Position numbers and translations under genes: made by a program | Part shown: positions 1 to 8,188 of the stretch, one piece after another | Layout of the letters: each line of letters begins with the position of its first letter | Position numbering within the stretch: position 1 is the first letter of the stretch | Assembly (NCBI RefSeq): GCF_016865365.1 | Contig: NZ_AP024469.1 | Location: forward strand, 4,618,501 to 4,682,500 | DNA length: 64,000 nucleotides | Origin: Geobacter sp. SVR | Lineage (GTDB): Bacteria > Desulfobacterota > Desulfuromonadia > Geobacterales > Pseudopelobacteraceae | Reading direction: 5' to 3' | The notes under the pieces: generated by a model | The model's database searches: none | What the model was told of the DNA's origin: nothing | What the model saw: the letters and a program-made list of their open reading frames with translations, nothing else

Positions 1-1237
1 TGGCCAGCGCAGAACCGAAATAGACGAAGGTAATTCCGGCGCAGATACGGTGGATCAGGCCGGCATTGGCCGAACCGCCATACATCTTCATCATGGCCAC
101 CGCCCATGGCTGTCCGGCGAATTTGAGCGGCAGACCGGTCAGCGAGAGTCCCAGGAAACTGGTGATCACCAGGAAGTGCAGGAAGATGTGGATCCGGTTG
201 AAACGGCGGTACTGCTTATGGGCATCGGGCATGACATGATGATGTTCGCCCCTTTGCAGGAGTGCTGCTTTCTCCCTGTTCTCCACGAAACCGCGGAACA
301 TCCACAACAGGGTGTGGACCCAGAAAACGGCGAAGGTACTGACCAGCAGCCCGGTCATGCTGATAAAGGTGTAGTACAGGATCGGGTATTTTTCCCGGTC
401 GGTCATTTCGCCGTGGGCGTAGAACTTGGTGAACAGCCCGCTCGCATTGGCGTGACAGCGGCCGCAGACCTTGGTCAGATTATTCGGATTGACGCTGGAC
501 TGGGGGTCTGCTTTGGGAAGCACCGAATGGGCCGTGTGGCAGTCAGCGCATCCGGCCACCTTCTCAGGGAAACCGAGGCGATAGTTCTTGCCGTGGTAGC
601 TTTCCATGTAGGATTTGACCGCCACGGTGGTGACCTTGTTCTTGGCCATCAGCTTCTCGTCGCTGTGGCACTTCATGCACACCTTGGTATGAAACTCGCG
701 GTTGGCGCGGCTGTTTGGATCGCCCAGCGGCTTGATATCGTGCAGGTTGTGGCAGTCATGGCAGGCTGCCGAATCCATGTTGCCCGCGGCAACACCTTTG
801 CCATGAACCGATTTCCGATATACCGATTCCTTGTCGTGGCACTGGATACATTTGGCAACCGCAATGCGTTTGTCGTTTTTCCAGTAGGTGTGAGTATGGA
901 TGTCGGTGTGGCACTGCGCGCAGGTGACCCCTTTTTCGGCGTGGATGCTGGCGAAGTGTTCGGAGTTCTGCTTCTTGTGACAGCGCTCGCACTGCACTTT
1001 CTCGACCTTGATCTCCTTCTTCATGTGCTTGAGGAGATCGGTGATGTCCACATGACAGCTGGTGCAGGCGTTCTTGCCATGAACAGAGGAGGCAAAGGCC
1101 TGAACGGAGATCTTGTCAGAATGACAACCAAGGCAGGTGGCGGGGTCGATGGCCATGCCCTGTTCGGAACGGGCCGGGCCGGCCCAGAGGACAACGAGGA
1201 ACAAAAGCGGCAGGGTGCGACGGAATAACACAAACAT
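1..1237 (-). CDS. cbcL: Nine-heme cytochrome c with C-terminal membrane (b-type) domain, CbcL-like, 3' end outside window
   Basis: Seen: reading from an ATG behind AAGGAGGGAG, an export signal is followed by nine CxxCH c-heme motifs (CLGCH, CTSCH, CERCH, CAQCH, CIQCH, CHDCH, CMKCH, CADCH, CGRCH) between about residues 35 and 262. Hydrophobic helices follow near residues 285-312, 350-372 and 395-412, and the frame is still open at the window edge after about 412 codons. Known: Geobacter CbcL joins a periplasmic multiheme domain to a HydC/FdnI-type diheme b domain and acts as an inner-membrane quinol oxidase for low-potential electron acceptors. Inferred: this protein passes electrons from the menaquinol pool to periplasmic cytochromes. 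The CbcL name rests on architecture only; other multiheme/b-type fusions exist. Confidence 0.8.
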   Translation of the reverse strand, partial: MFVLFRRTLPLLFLVVLWAGPARSEQGMAIDPATCLGCHSDKISVQAFASSVHGKNACTSCHVDITDLLKHMKKEIKVEKVQCERCHKKQNSEHFASIHAEKGVTCAQCHTDIHTHTYWKNDKRIAVAKCIQCHDKESVYRKSVHGKGVAAGNMDSAACHDCHNLHDIKPLGDPNSRANREFHTKVCMKCHSDEKLMAKNKVTTVAVKSYMESYHGKNYRLGFPEKVAGCADCHTAHSVLPKADPQSSVNPNNLTKVCGRCHANASGLFTKFYAHGEMTDREKYPILYYTFISMTGLLVSTFAVFWVHTLLWMFRGFVENREKAALLQRGEHHHVMPDAHKQYRRFNRIHIFLHFLVITSFLGLSLTGLPLKFAGQPWAVAMMKMYGGSANAGLIHRICAGITFVYFGSALA

Positions 1238-1454
1238 AAACCTACTCCCTCCTTGAAAGAAAGATTAACAGATCATGTGTGCATGCGATCGATACGTACT
1301 AACTACACAAGAGAGAGTGGAAATGCAATGTAAAACTGAATACAGCATACAGATTTAACGACGTTTTATTCCTGTGTTTTTGATGACTTATAAAGCTGTC
1401 CCTGCCCCAAACCAGAAAACATTCCGCCAGCTTGGAGCATTCAGGGAGTCTATC

Positions 1455-1483
1455 TTGACTTTAGATAGCCCTTTTGCTAGCTT
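1455..1483 (+). promoter_or_regulatory. Candidate sigma-70 promoter for the aminotransferase gene
   Basis: TTGACT at 1455-1460 and TAGCTT at 1478-1483 are separated by 17 bases, 65 bases before the start codon at 1548. It lies in the roughly 310-base divergent gap between the cytochrome and the aminotransferase, which is AT-richer than the flanking genes. Nothing else was recognised in that gap. Confidence 0.4.
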
Positions 1484-1547
1484 TTAACACTGATTGAGAA
1501 ACACTATCAACGGCAGTAAGTTAAGAGCCCGAGCCGCAGGAGCAGGT

Positions 1548-2621
1548 ATGTCGAAAAGATTGTTCATTCCCGGTCCCGTCCCTGTCCACCCCGAGATACT
1601 CGCAGCCATGGCCACCCCCATGATCGGGCACCGCATGAAGGAATACGCTCAGTTGCACGAGCGGGTCACTACCGGCCTTAAAAAGGTGCTCTTCACCAGC
1701 GACAGGGTTTTCCTGGCCACCTCCAGCGCCTTCGGGGTCATGGAAGGTGCCGTCCGCAACTTGGTCGGGACCCGCTGCGCCAACTTCTGCAATGGCGCCT
1801 TCTCCGACAAATGGCATGACGTTACAGTGCGTTGCGGTAAACAGGCAGACGCCTTCCGGTTCGACTGGGGCACGCCGGTTACGCCCGAAGCTGTCGAAAA
1901 GGCGCTCTCCACCGGCAAATACGACAGCATGACTCTGATCCACAATGAAACATCCACCGGCGTCATGTCCCCCTTGCCAGAGATCGCCGCCGTGATGCGC
2001 ACGTTCCCGGAGGTCATGTTCATTGTCGATACGGTTTCATCCATGAGCGCCCTCAAACTCCCCGTGGATGAACTGGGGATCGACTGCTGCATTTTTGGCG
2101 TCCAGAAAGCCTTTGCGCTTCCGCCGGGCCTGACCGTATTCACTGCCAGCGACAAGGCGCTGCAACGTGCCGCTGCCATTGAAGGACGCGGATATTACTT
2201 CGACTTCCTCGAATTTGCCGCCAATGACGATAAACACAATACCCCCTCGACCCCCTGCATTTCGCAGATTTATGCCATGGACCGCCAACTGGAGCGGATG
2301 TTCGAGGAAGGGCTGGAACAGCGCTGGGCACGGCACCGCGACCTGGCGGCTTACGTGCGCGACTGGCTGACCTCCCGCGGATTCGAGCTGTTTCCCCAGG
2401 CTGGCGCACAGTCCCTCACCCTGACCTGTGCACGCAACACTCGCGGCGTAGACCTGGCCTCACTCAAGAAACAATTGGGAGAGGCGGGTTTCGCTTTTGA
2501 CGATGGTTATGGCAAGATCAAAGGGCAGACTTTCAGGATCGCTCACATGGGTGATATGACCCGTTCCGATCTGGACGAGCTGTTTGCGGCGATGGTTGCC
2601 ATCATGCCAGAACTGGCCTGA
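1548..2621 (+). CDS. Class V pyridoxal-phosphate aminotransferase (alanine-glyoxylate / serine-pyruvate type)
   Basis: The 357-residue protein opens with LFIPGPVPVHPEILAAM, the usual N-terminus of the alanine-glyoxylate / serine-pyruvate aminotransferase family. The segment IFGVQKAFALPPGLTVF carries the lysine expected to form the Schiff base with PLP, and FIVDTVSSM supplies the cofactor-binding Asp upstream. The ATG at 1548 is preceded by AGGAG at 5 bases; an upstream in-frame ATG at 1494 has no ribosome site. Such enzymes move an amino group between alanine or serine and glyoxylate or pyruvate in the cytoplasm; the substrate cannot be read from the sequence. It may share a transcript with the zinc-ribbon gene 41 bases downstream. 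Confidence 0.85.
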   Translation: MSKRLFIPGPVPVHPEILAAMATPMIGHRMKEYAQLHERVTTGLKKVLFTSDRVFLATSSAFGVMEGAVRNLVGTRCANFCNGAFSDKWHDVTVRCGKQADAFRFDWGTPVTPEAVEKALSTGKYDSMTLIHNETSTGVMSPLPEIAAVMRTFPEVMFIVDTVSSMSALKLPVDELGIDCCIFGVQKAFALPPGLTVFTASDKALQRAAAIEGRGYYFDFLEFAANDDKHNTPSTPCISQIYAMDRQLERMFEEGLEQRWARHRDLAAYVRDWLTSRGFELFPQAGAQSLTLTCARNTRGVDLASLKKQLGEAGFAFDDGYGKIKGQTFRIAHMGDMTRSDLDELFAAMVAIMPELA

Positions 2622-2662
2622 CTCCACATCAGAGAAGATTCACCTCAACAAGGAGTAACATT

Positions 2663-2842
2663 ATGAAATGCCCAAACTGTGGAGACAGGACATCAGTGGA
2701 TCTTGACATGCATTCCAACGGCTTTACCTCCGAAGAATCGCCGGTCAAGGAGTGCGGTTCCTGCGGCCTGGTCTGGCGGGTCAAGATCGAAGCCGGCCAC
2801 CCCAGAATCGATATCATCAAGGCCGCCGATACCAAAAAATAA
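2663..2842 (+). CDS. Small zinc-ribbon protein (59 aa), function unknown
   Basis: The 59-residue frame starts MKCPNCGD behind AAGGAGTAACATT and holds two CxxC pairs (CPNC at residues 3-6 and CGSC near 32-35) spaced as in a rubredoxin-like zinc ribbon. It lies 41 bases after the aminotransferase and ends directly at a strong hairpin. No known family is certain; such peptides bind zinc and often mediate protein or nucleic-acid contacts. Good ribosome site, intact cysteines and the terminator support a real gene. Confidence 0.7.
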   Translation: MKCPNCGDRTSVDLDMHSNGFTSEESPVKECGSCGLVWRVKIEAGHPRIDIIKAADTKK

Positions 2843-2871
2843 AGAAGCCCCTGCAGTGTGCAGGGGCTTCT
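2843..2871. terminator. Hairpin between the convergent zinc-ribbon and rubredoxin genes
   Basis: The arms AGAAGCCCCTGCA and TGCAGGGGCTTCT form a perfect 13-bp inverted repeat with a 3-base loop, directly after the zinc-ribbon stop codon and 23 bases beyond the rubredoxin stop on the other strand. It probably acts for both genes, although the T-tract is poor. Confidence 0.75.
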
Positions 2872-2893
2872 GGATCCTTCGAAGGTTCTCGGA

Positions 2894-3052
2894 TCACTCC
2901 TTCTCGAACATGTCCTTGCCGACGCCGCACAATGGGCAGCGCCAGTCATCCGGCAACGATTCGAAGGAAGTACCGGCCGGAATACCATGTTCCGGATCAC
3001 CTTCGGCAGGGTCGTAAACGTACTGGCAGATGGTGCAGATCCAACGTTCCAT
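2894..3052 (-). CDS. Rubredoxin (52 aa)
   Basis: The 52-residue protein has both iron-binding knuckles, [10 protein letters not shown] at residues 6-15 and CPLCGVGKD near 39-47, with the usual aromatic and acidic core between them (length typical of rubredoxins at 52-54 residues). It binds one Fe(Cys)4 and carries single electrons in the cytoplasm, typically to superoxide reductase, rubrerythrin or flavodiiron proteins in anaerobes. The start follows AAAGGAGATG. It lies 17 bases after the ferredoxin gene on the same strand, so the two carriers are probably one transcript. Confidence 0.95.
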   Translation of the reverse strand: MERWICTICQYVYDPAEGDPEHGIPAGTSFESLPDDWRCPLCGVGKDMFEKE

Positions 3053-3069
3053 TTTTCATCTCCTTTGTT

Positions 3070-3261
3070 TCAGTCGTTTTCCCAGATGATACACTGCACG
3101 GGACAGCCGTCGATGGCGGCCTGAATATCCTGTTCCGGAGCCCCGGCGGGATCATGGCACTCGGATTTTCCTGCATCGTTGAAGCGAAAAACACCGGGAC
3201 AGGTCGCAATACAGAGACCGCAGCTGATGCAGCTTTCCTGATCGACCCATGGCTTTTTCAT
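3070..3261 (-). CDS. Small [4Fe-4S] ferredoxin (63 aa)
   Basis: Residues CISCGLCIATCP near the N-terminus and a distant CPVQC near the C-terminus give the four cysteines of a single [4Fe-4S] cluster, as in monocluster ferredoxins of the Desulfovibrio/Thermotoga type. The chosen ATG follows GAGGGGA; a longer frame adds 15 residues without a ribosome site. It is the upstream member of a ferredoxin-rubredoxin pair, consistent with low-potential electron transfer in an oxygen-stress or general redox role. No partner enzyme is adjacent. Confidence 0.9.
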   Translation of the reverse strand: MKKPWVDQESCISCGLCIATCPGVFRFNDAGKSECHDPAGAPEQDIQAAIDGCPVQCIIWEND

Positions 3262-3358
3262 GTGTTCCCCTCTTTGCGAATTTGCAGAAAAATGTATACC
3301 AGCCAAAACCTTCTGTCAACAGAGCCTGTTGTAATTGTTTTCAAGGGAGTGATTGTCG

Positions 3359-3982
3359 ATGATATTTGAAATAGTTGTTGTGGGCCCCTTGGCTGTCAAC
3401 TGTTACCTCCTGGGATGCGAAGAGACCGGTGAAGGGTTGATCGTGGATGCCGGAGGCGATGCCGACCGAATCATCGCCGCAGTGAACAAACATGGCCTGC
3501 GCATCGGCCAGATCATCAACACCCACGGCCACTTCGACCATGTCGGTGCCAATCGTGCGCTCCTGGATCACTTCGGCGCCCGCCTGCTGATTCATGGCGC
3601 CGATGCCCCGATGCTTGACCGTGCCGCCGATGTTGCCCGCGCCTATGGCATGTCAGGAGAAAACTCGCCCAAACCGGACGCGCTGCTGGAGGATGGCCTG
3701 CAGCTTGCCTTCGGTAATTGCCGTCTGACGGTGCTGCACACCCCCGGACATACCCAGGGGGGCTGCTGCCTTTACTTGGCGGACCAGAAAAAGGTCATCA
3801 CCGGGGATACGCTCTTCGCCGATTCCATCGGCCGCACCGACCTGCCCGGCGGTTCCCATGCCATGCTGCTGGAATCGATCCGCAGCAAGCTTTTCACTCT
3901 GCCGGACGATGTCGACGCCTATCCCGGACACGGCCCCGCCACCACCATCGGACACGAAAAGCAGCACAACCCCTATTTCTAA
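3359..3982 (+). CDS. Metallo-beta-lactamase-fold hydrolase (glyoxalase II-like)
   Basis: The 207-residue protein carries the di-metal signature THGHFDHVGAN (HxHxDH), HTPGHTQGG, the bridging Asp in ITGDTLF and the last His in YPGHGP. This spacing is that of the short hydroxyacylglutathione-hydrolase-like branch, which lacks the C-terminal glutathione-binding domain of true GloB, so hydrolysis of a thioester is likely but the substrate is unknown. The ATG at 3359 lies 8 bases after AGGGAGTG; a TTG two codons earlier is too close to that site. It precedes coaBC by 54 bases on the same strand. Confidence 0.88.
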   Translation: MIFEIVVVGPLAVNCYLLGCEETGEGLIVDAGGDADRIIAAVNKHGLRIGQIINTHGHFDHVGANRALLDHFGARLLIHGADAPMLDRAADVARAYGMSGENSPKPDALLEDGLQLAFGNCRLTVLHTPGHTQGGCCLYLADQKKVITGDTLFADSIGRTDLPGGSHAMLLESIRSKLFTLPDDVDAYPGHGPATTIGHEKQHNPYF

Positions 3983-4036
3983 CAAAACATCATACCGGCG
4001 GCATCGGCACGGTAATCGGGCAAGGAGAGCGGCAGC

Positions 4037-5227
4037 ATGCTACGAGACAAGCGGATCATCCTGGGGGTCACCGGCGGCATCGCCGCCTACAAGGCGGTGG
4101 AACTGCTGCGGCTCCTGACAAAGGCAGACGCCGAGGTGCACGTCATCATGACCCGCGCTGCCCAGGAATTCGTCACCCCGCTCACCTTTCAGACCCTCTC
4201 CTGCAATCCGGTGCATACCGAACTGTTCAATCTGATCTCCGAACAGGAGATCGGCCACATCTCGCTGGCGGATCGCGCCGATCTCTTTGTCATTGCCCCG
4301 GCTACCGCCAACTTTGTCGGCAAGATAGCCAACGGCATTGCCGACGACATGCTGACCACTACGGTGATGGCCACCAAGGCGCCGGTGCTGATCTCCCCGG
4401 CCATGAACGTCAACATGTACACCAACCCCGTCTATAAGGAGAACGAGGCAAAGCTGCGCGCTCTCGGCTATGCCTTTGTGGCCCCTGAAAAGGGACTCCT
4501 GGCCTGCGGTTGGGAGGGAGACGGCAAGCTGGCGGCTCCGGAAACGATCTTCGAAGCGGTGGTGGCGGCGCTCACGCCGCAGGATTTGAAAGGGCAGACC
4601 ATTCTGGTGACGGCCGGCCCGACCCGGGAGGAGATCGACCCGGTACGCTACGTCAGCAACCACTCCTCCGGCAAGATGGGATATGCCCTGGCACGGACGG
4701 CCAGCCGCCGTGGGGCGCGGGTGATCCTGGTCAGCGGCCCGGTCCGGCTTGCCGCGCCGGCCGGCGTCGAACTGGTACCGGTCGAGAGCGCCCGGGAGAT
4801 GCGCGAGGCGGTCCTGGCGCGGGTTCCGGAATGCACGGCCATCATCAAGGCCGCAGCGGTGGCCGATTACCGCCCGGCAGAGCGCCGTGATGTAAAAATC
4901 AAAAAGAAAGCCGAGACACTCTCGCTCGATCTGGTCAAAAACCCGGATATCCTGGCTGAACTGGGCGCGCTGAAAAAACGGCCGTTTCTGGTGGGATTCG
5001 CTGCCGAAACCGGCAATCTGAAGGAGTTCGCCGCAAAGAAGCTGCGCGAGAAGCAGGCCGATCTGATCGTGGCCAATGACGTCAGCCAGGCGGACGCCGG
5101 CTTCAACGTGGAAACCAACCGGGCATTGCTGCTGTTCCGGGATGGCCGTGAGATGGAGTGCCCGCTGATGTCGAAGGACGAACTGGCAGGGGTGATCCTG
5201 AATCAGATGGCGGCACACCTGCCATAA
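4037..5227 (+). CDS. coaBC: Bifunctional phosphopantothenoylcysteine decarboxylase / phosphopantothenate-cysteine ligase
   Basis: The 396-residue protein is the usual CoaBC fusion. The N-terminal flavoprotein half starts IILGVTGGIAAYKAVELL and contains PAMNVNMY and the lid ACGWEGDGKLA. The C-terminal ligase half starts near residue 185 with TAGPTREEIDPVRYVSN and contains the nucleotide-binding HSSGKMGYALA and VANDVSQADAGF. It makes 4-phosphopantetheine from 4-phosphopantothenate and cysteine (with CTP) in coenzyme A synthesis. The lid has GWEG where many homologues have GDEG. The start follows AAGGAGAGCGGCAGC. Confidence 0.97.
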   Translation: MLRDKRIILGVTGGIAAYKAVELLRLLTKADAEVHVIMTRAAQEFVTPLTFQTLSCNPVHTELFNLISEQEIGHISLADRADLFVIAPATANFVGKIANGIADDMLTTTVMATKAPVLISPAMNVNMYTNPVYKENEAKLRALGYAFVAPEKGLLACGWEGDGKLAAPETIFEAVVAALTPQDLKGQTILVTAGPTREEIDPVRYVSNHSSGKMGYALARTASRRGARVILVSGPVRLAAPAGVELVPVESAREMREAVLARVPECTAIIKAAAVADYRPAERRDVKIKKKAETLSLDLVKNPDILAELGALKKRPFLVGFAAETGNLKEFAAKKLREKQADLIVANDVSQADAGFNVETNRALLLFRDGREMECPLMSKDELAGVILNQMAAHLP

Positions 5228-5277
5228 TCAGCCCTTTGTGAGGCCCTTCTGCCTGACAGGGACCGCCCCGGTGTTCC

Positions 5278-6231
5278 TCACCCGTTCAACAATTCCCCCA
5301 GCAGTTCCGGCTTGAACAGTGCCTGCCGCAGTTTCACCCGCAGCACCTCCACCTGCTCCAGCCCCTCTGCCTTGGTCATCCTGCCGCTCTTGTACAGCAG
5401 GCGCATGTTCCGGCGCACTGCGGCGGCCACGGCCAAGGCCCGCTCGCCGGTCGGGTCGGCCTTTTGCAAACGCGACTCATCCTGATGGCAGAGAAAATCG
5501 AACACGGCCTCCTGGGTCAGCTCGAAAAATTCGTCCCGGTCCTCTTCAGCCAGCTCATAGCGGGAATTGTCCGACAGGGTCTGCATGACGCGCTGCCATT
5601 TGTCCAGCCGGGAAAGCAGCATGATCGAGTTGAAGATGCGCTTGTTGGTACCGAAGGAGAACAGGGTCGGGGCCACCACGCTGCGCAACAGGGCGTCGTT
5701 GGCACGCTGGTCGGTGGTGCAGACCTCCCGGGCCCGTTCCCAGACCTCCCTGCCGATGAAGGTTTCGAAGCGCATTTCCCAGTAGGTGTGCTTCATCGTG
5801 ATCGTGGCAAAGGAACGCATGATCTTGTAGGGCACATAGTAGTTATGCGCAATGGCATCGGCCGCCAGATGGGAGAGATAGCCATAGGCACAGGCGCGCT
5901 CTCCGTCACTGTGGGCCGTTTGCAGCACTTTTCGGCCAATGCCCCAGCGATGGCAATGGAGTAGATAGTGGGTGTATTTTTTTCCCAGGATTATATCGGC
6001 CGCAATGCAGCCGTACAGGTAATCCAATGGGTGGGCGGCCAGCACCGCGCTGACACCGGCAGGCAGTGCCGCCAGATTGCCGAGCACGTTCAACCCGATC
6101 TGGAGGTGCATGCCCCCTCCCCAGGCCAAGACCTGCTGAGGTATGACCAGCGCTGCCAGAACGGCAAGGATGATGATCATCGTGGTCCACTCTTTTTTTG
6201 ACAGTGACGGGAACTTGCTGCTAGACTTCAT
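5278..6231 (-). CDS. Zinc-dependent phospholipase C-family protein, membrane-anchored or secreted
   Basis: The 317-residue protein has a hydrophobic segment near residues 18-36 followed by AWGGGMHLQIG, where a Trp and His next to the mature N-terminus are typical of the zinc-dependent phospholipase C / S1-P1 nuclease fold. Further His/Asp clusters (HPLDYLYGCIAADI, GYLSHLAADAIAHNYYVP) match the tri-zinc site. It is probably exported and acts on phospholipids or another phosphodiester. The first ATG has GGAG about 12 bases upstream; an internal ATG at MIIILAVL would leave a shorter cytoplasmic tail. It is head-to-head with the uracil-DNA glycosylase gene. Confidence 0.75.
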   Translation of the reverse strand: MKSSSKFPSLSKKEWTTMIIILAVLAALVIPQQVLAWGGGMHLQIGLNVLGNLAALPAGVSAVLAAHPLDYLYGCIAADIILGKKYTHYLLHCHRWGIGRKVLQTAHSDGERACAYGYLSHLAADAIAHNYYVPYKIMRSFATITMKHTYWEMRFETFIGREVWERAREVCTTDQRANDALLRSVVAPTLFSFGTNKRIFNSIMLLSRLDKWQRVMQTLSDNSRYELAEEDRDEFFELTQEAVFDFLCHQDESRLQKADPTGERALAVAAAVRRNMRLLYKSGRMTKAEGLEQVEVLRVKLRQALFKPELLGELLNG

Positions 6232-6279
6232 GTTTCACTGTACTCCAGTTCACGCAACGACACAACAGGAGCCTGTTTC

Positions 6280-7074
6280 GTGAGGCAACCCGCCACCTCG
6301 CAACTGATGATCGCCGCATCCCTCGAAGCCTACCTGCAGTCACTGCAGGAGAGCGGCCTGGACGGCATCCCTGCCGGCCTGGCCGGAGAGATCGCCATTG
6401 CCCCATCGCCGGCGGCCACACAGACGGCAGTCAGGCCCGAACCCGGGCCGGAGCCGGAGACGAGTGCTGCTGCAATCGTTGAGCGGGAAACCCTGGAAAC
6501 TGTTGGCAAGGATCTGGGGAACTGCCTGCGCTGCGGTCTGGGGCAGACCAGGAAGAATCTCGTTTTCGGCATGGGCAACCCACAGGCGCGGCTGGTTTTT
6601 GTCGGGGAGGGCCCGGGAGCTGACGAGGATCTTCAGGGGCAGCCCTTCGTGGGGGAGGCGGGGCAGGTGCTCAACCGCATCATTTCTGCCATGGGATTGA
6701 AACGGGAAGAGGTCTACATCTGCAATGTGGTCAAGTGCCGCCCACCCGGCAACCGCGACCCGCTGCCGGATGAGATCGCGGCTTGCTCGCCGTTCCTGCT
6801 GCGGCAGTTGCAGTCGATCCGGCCGGAGGCGGTCGTGGCACTGGGCAAGTTCGCCGCCCAGACACTGCTGGAGACGAAAGAACCGATCTCGCGGATACGC
6901 GGGCGGTTTCGCGATTATCATGGTATTCCGCTGATGCCGACCTACCACCCTTCGTTTCTCATGCGCCGTCAGAAGGAGGGCAGCCTGGATGCCTTCTGGG
7001 AGGTCTGGGACGACATGGCCCAGGTACTGCGGCTTCTGAAACTGCCGGTGCCGGAGAAGAGCAGGAAACGCTGA
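6280..7074 (+). CDS. Uracil-DNA glycosylase, family 4 (iron-sulfur UDGa)
   Basis: The 264-residue protein shows the family 4 motifs VGEGPGADEDLQGQPFVGEAG (active-site region and uracil pocket) and YHPSFLMRR near the C-terminus. Four cysteines (CLRC near residues 86-89, VVKC, and AAC further on) are placed to bind a [4Fe-4S] cluster. It removes uracil from DNA at the first step of base-excision repair. The GTG start is preceded by AGGAG at 8 bases. An N-terminal extension of about 75 residues rich in Pro, Glu and Ala before the cluster is longer than in thermophilic enzymes and probably disordered. Confidence 0.93.
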   Translation: MRQPATSQLMIAASLEAYLQSLQESGLDGIPAGLAGEIAIAPSPAATQTAVRPEPGPEPETSAAAIVERETLETVGKDLGNCLRCGLGQTRKNLVFGMGNPQARLVFVGEGPGADEDLQGQPFVGEAGQVLNRIISAMGLKREEVYICNVVKCRPPGNRDPLPDEIAACSPFLLRQLQSIRPEAVVALGKFAAQTLLETKEPISRIRGRFRDYHGIPLMPTYHPSFLMRRQKEGSLDAFWEVWDDMAQVLRLLKLPVPEKSRKR

Positions 7075-7128
7075 CAACCCGGATGGTCATGCTGTCCATC
7101 CCGAGTACCGGCAATAAATATCCCGCCG

Positions 7129-8016
7129 TCAGCTATTCCCGAACCAGCGCCGTACCACGAACATTCCCCGCTGTTTCCCCTCCGGCCAGGCATCGGCAGG
7201 CCGACGGTTGCGCATGATCTCCTGAATCCGCTGTTTGAGCGGCGTCGCCACCACACCGCCGTTGCCGGGCCGGCCGCATTCCAGCCTGCTCTCGATGACG
7301 GTCTCGCTGTCCAGCACGATCACCACATGTCCGTTCCATACGATCAGGTCCAGCGGCTGCAGCATGGCCGCCAGTTCCGCCGCCCCCCTGCCCGCAACGG
7401 CCACACCTCGGCCGAATGCGACCAGGTCGGAGGTATTGCGGGGGGTCCAGCCATTGGTAGCCCAATACAACAATCCCGAACAATCGAGTCCGGCCAAGGC
7501 CAGACGCTCCCGCTCCTGCTCCGGGAATTGTCCGCGGTAGTACAGCCCCAGCATCCCGGGCACCCCCTGGGGCAGGTTGCCACCCCAGACATAGGGGCTG
7601 CCGAGGGCCGTCTTCATGGTCACGATGATCTCCTCCCGTGCCGGCAAATGACGGGGCCGCGGCGGGGGTGGGGTACTCGACCGCTCGATCAGGCGGCTGT
7701 CCACATACAGCGCCGTGCCCGCAGGCACGGGGTAATCGTCGGTTTCGACACGGTATACCCTGTTTTCTCCCCGCTTCACCTCTGCCAACAGTCTGAAAGG
7801 GGTACCGGGCAGGGCAATGAATTCCAGCGCACGCACCTGGCCGCAACGGTCGGTCTGCAGGCTCCTGCCGTCCCGGCTGCCGAACACGGCATCGATCTCC
7901 GGCGTATTCAGCACCGGTGCGGCACTGCGGGCAGTGCCATAGCCTGCGGCGCCTTCGGCCGTGAATGGACGCGCGCAGCTCAGGGCAACAATCAGAATGA
8001 TCAAGTACTTTATCAT
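7129..8016 (-). CDS. NlpC/P60-family secreted cell-wall peptidase
   Basis: The 295-residue protein starts with a signal peptide (MIKYLIILIVALSCARPFTAEG). An SH3-like region is followed by a C-terminal NlpC/P60 domain: GSPYVWGGNLPQG, LDCSGLLYWATNG with the nucleophilic Cys, and NGHVVIVLD with the catalytic His. These enzymes cleave D-glutamyl-diaminopimelate bonds in peptidoglycan peptides in the periplasm. The chosen ATG follows AGGAAAACCGC; the longer open frame lacks a ribosome site. It is the last gene of a minus-strand run after the RNase Z-like gene and the micro-ORF. Confidence 0.9.
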   Translation of the reverse strand: MIKYLIILIVALSCARPFTAEGAAGYGTARSAAPVLNTPEIDAVFGSRDGRSLQTDRCGQVRALEFIALPGTPFRLLAEVKRGENRVYRVETDDYPVPAGTALYVDSRLIERSSTPPPPRPRHLPAREEIIVTMKTALGSPYVWGGNLPQGVPGMLGLYYRGQFPEQERERLALAGLDCSGLLYWATNGWTPRNTSDLVAFGRGVAVAGRGAAELAAMLQPLDLIVWNGHVVIVLDSETVIESRLECGRPGNGGVVATPLKQRIQEIMRNRRPADAWPEGKQRGMFVVRRWFGNS

Positions 8017-8090
8017 GCGGTTTTCCTGACAATCCTTGGGGAATGCGGCCGATCCCAGCCCAACCGCCCAACCCAAATACGTCTTTCATC

Positions 8091-8186
8091 CTACCACCTG
8101 TCCTCGGCTAATTCCATACGGAAAGCAGCCATGATCCCGATGCCTACGGCGATCCAGACGATTGAGAGCCATGGGGCTCTCCGCAA
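8091..8186 (-). CDS. Candidate 31-residue single-span membrane peptide
   Basis: Immediately after the RNase Z-like stop codon (2 bases) a TTG codon lies 5 bases downstream of GGAAGG, opening a 31-residue frame ending in TAG. The product has two Arg residues, then a hydrophobic segment (WLSIVWIAVGIGIMAAF) long enough to cross the membrane, then a charged tail MELAEDRW. This basic-hydrophobic-acidic layout is typical of real small membrane proteins. No family was recognised and the TTG start is a weakness. It sits 74 bases before the NlpC/P60 gene on the same strand. Confidence 0.4.
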   Translation of the reverse strand: MRRAPWLSIVWIAVGIGIMAAFRMELAEDRW

Positions 8187-8188
8187 TT

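Noticed and set aside
50-1228. 392-codon open frame on the plus strand
   Set aside because: It is antisense to the nine-heme cytochrome, whose frame shows nine CxxCH motifs and a good ribosome site.
4040-5218. 392-codon open frame on the minus strand
   Set aside because: It is antisense to coaBC; the sense frame has all CoaBC motifs.
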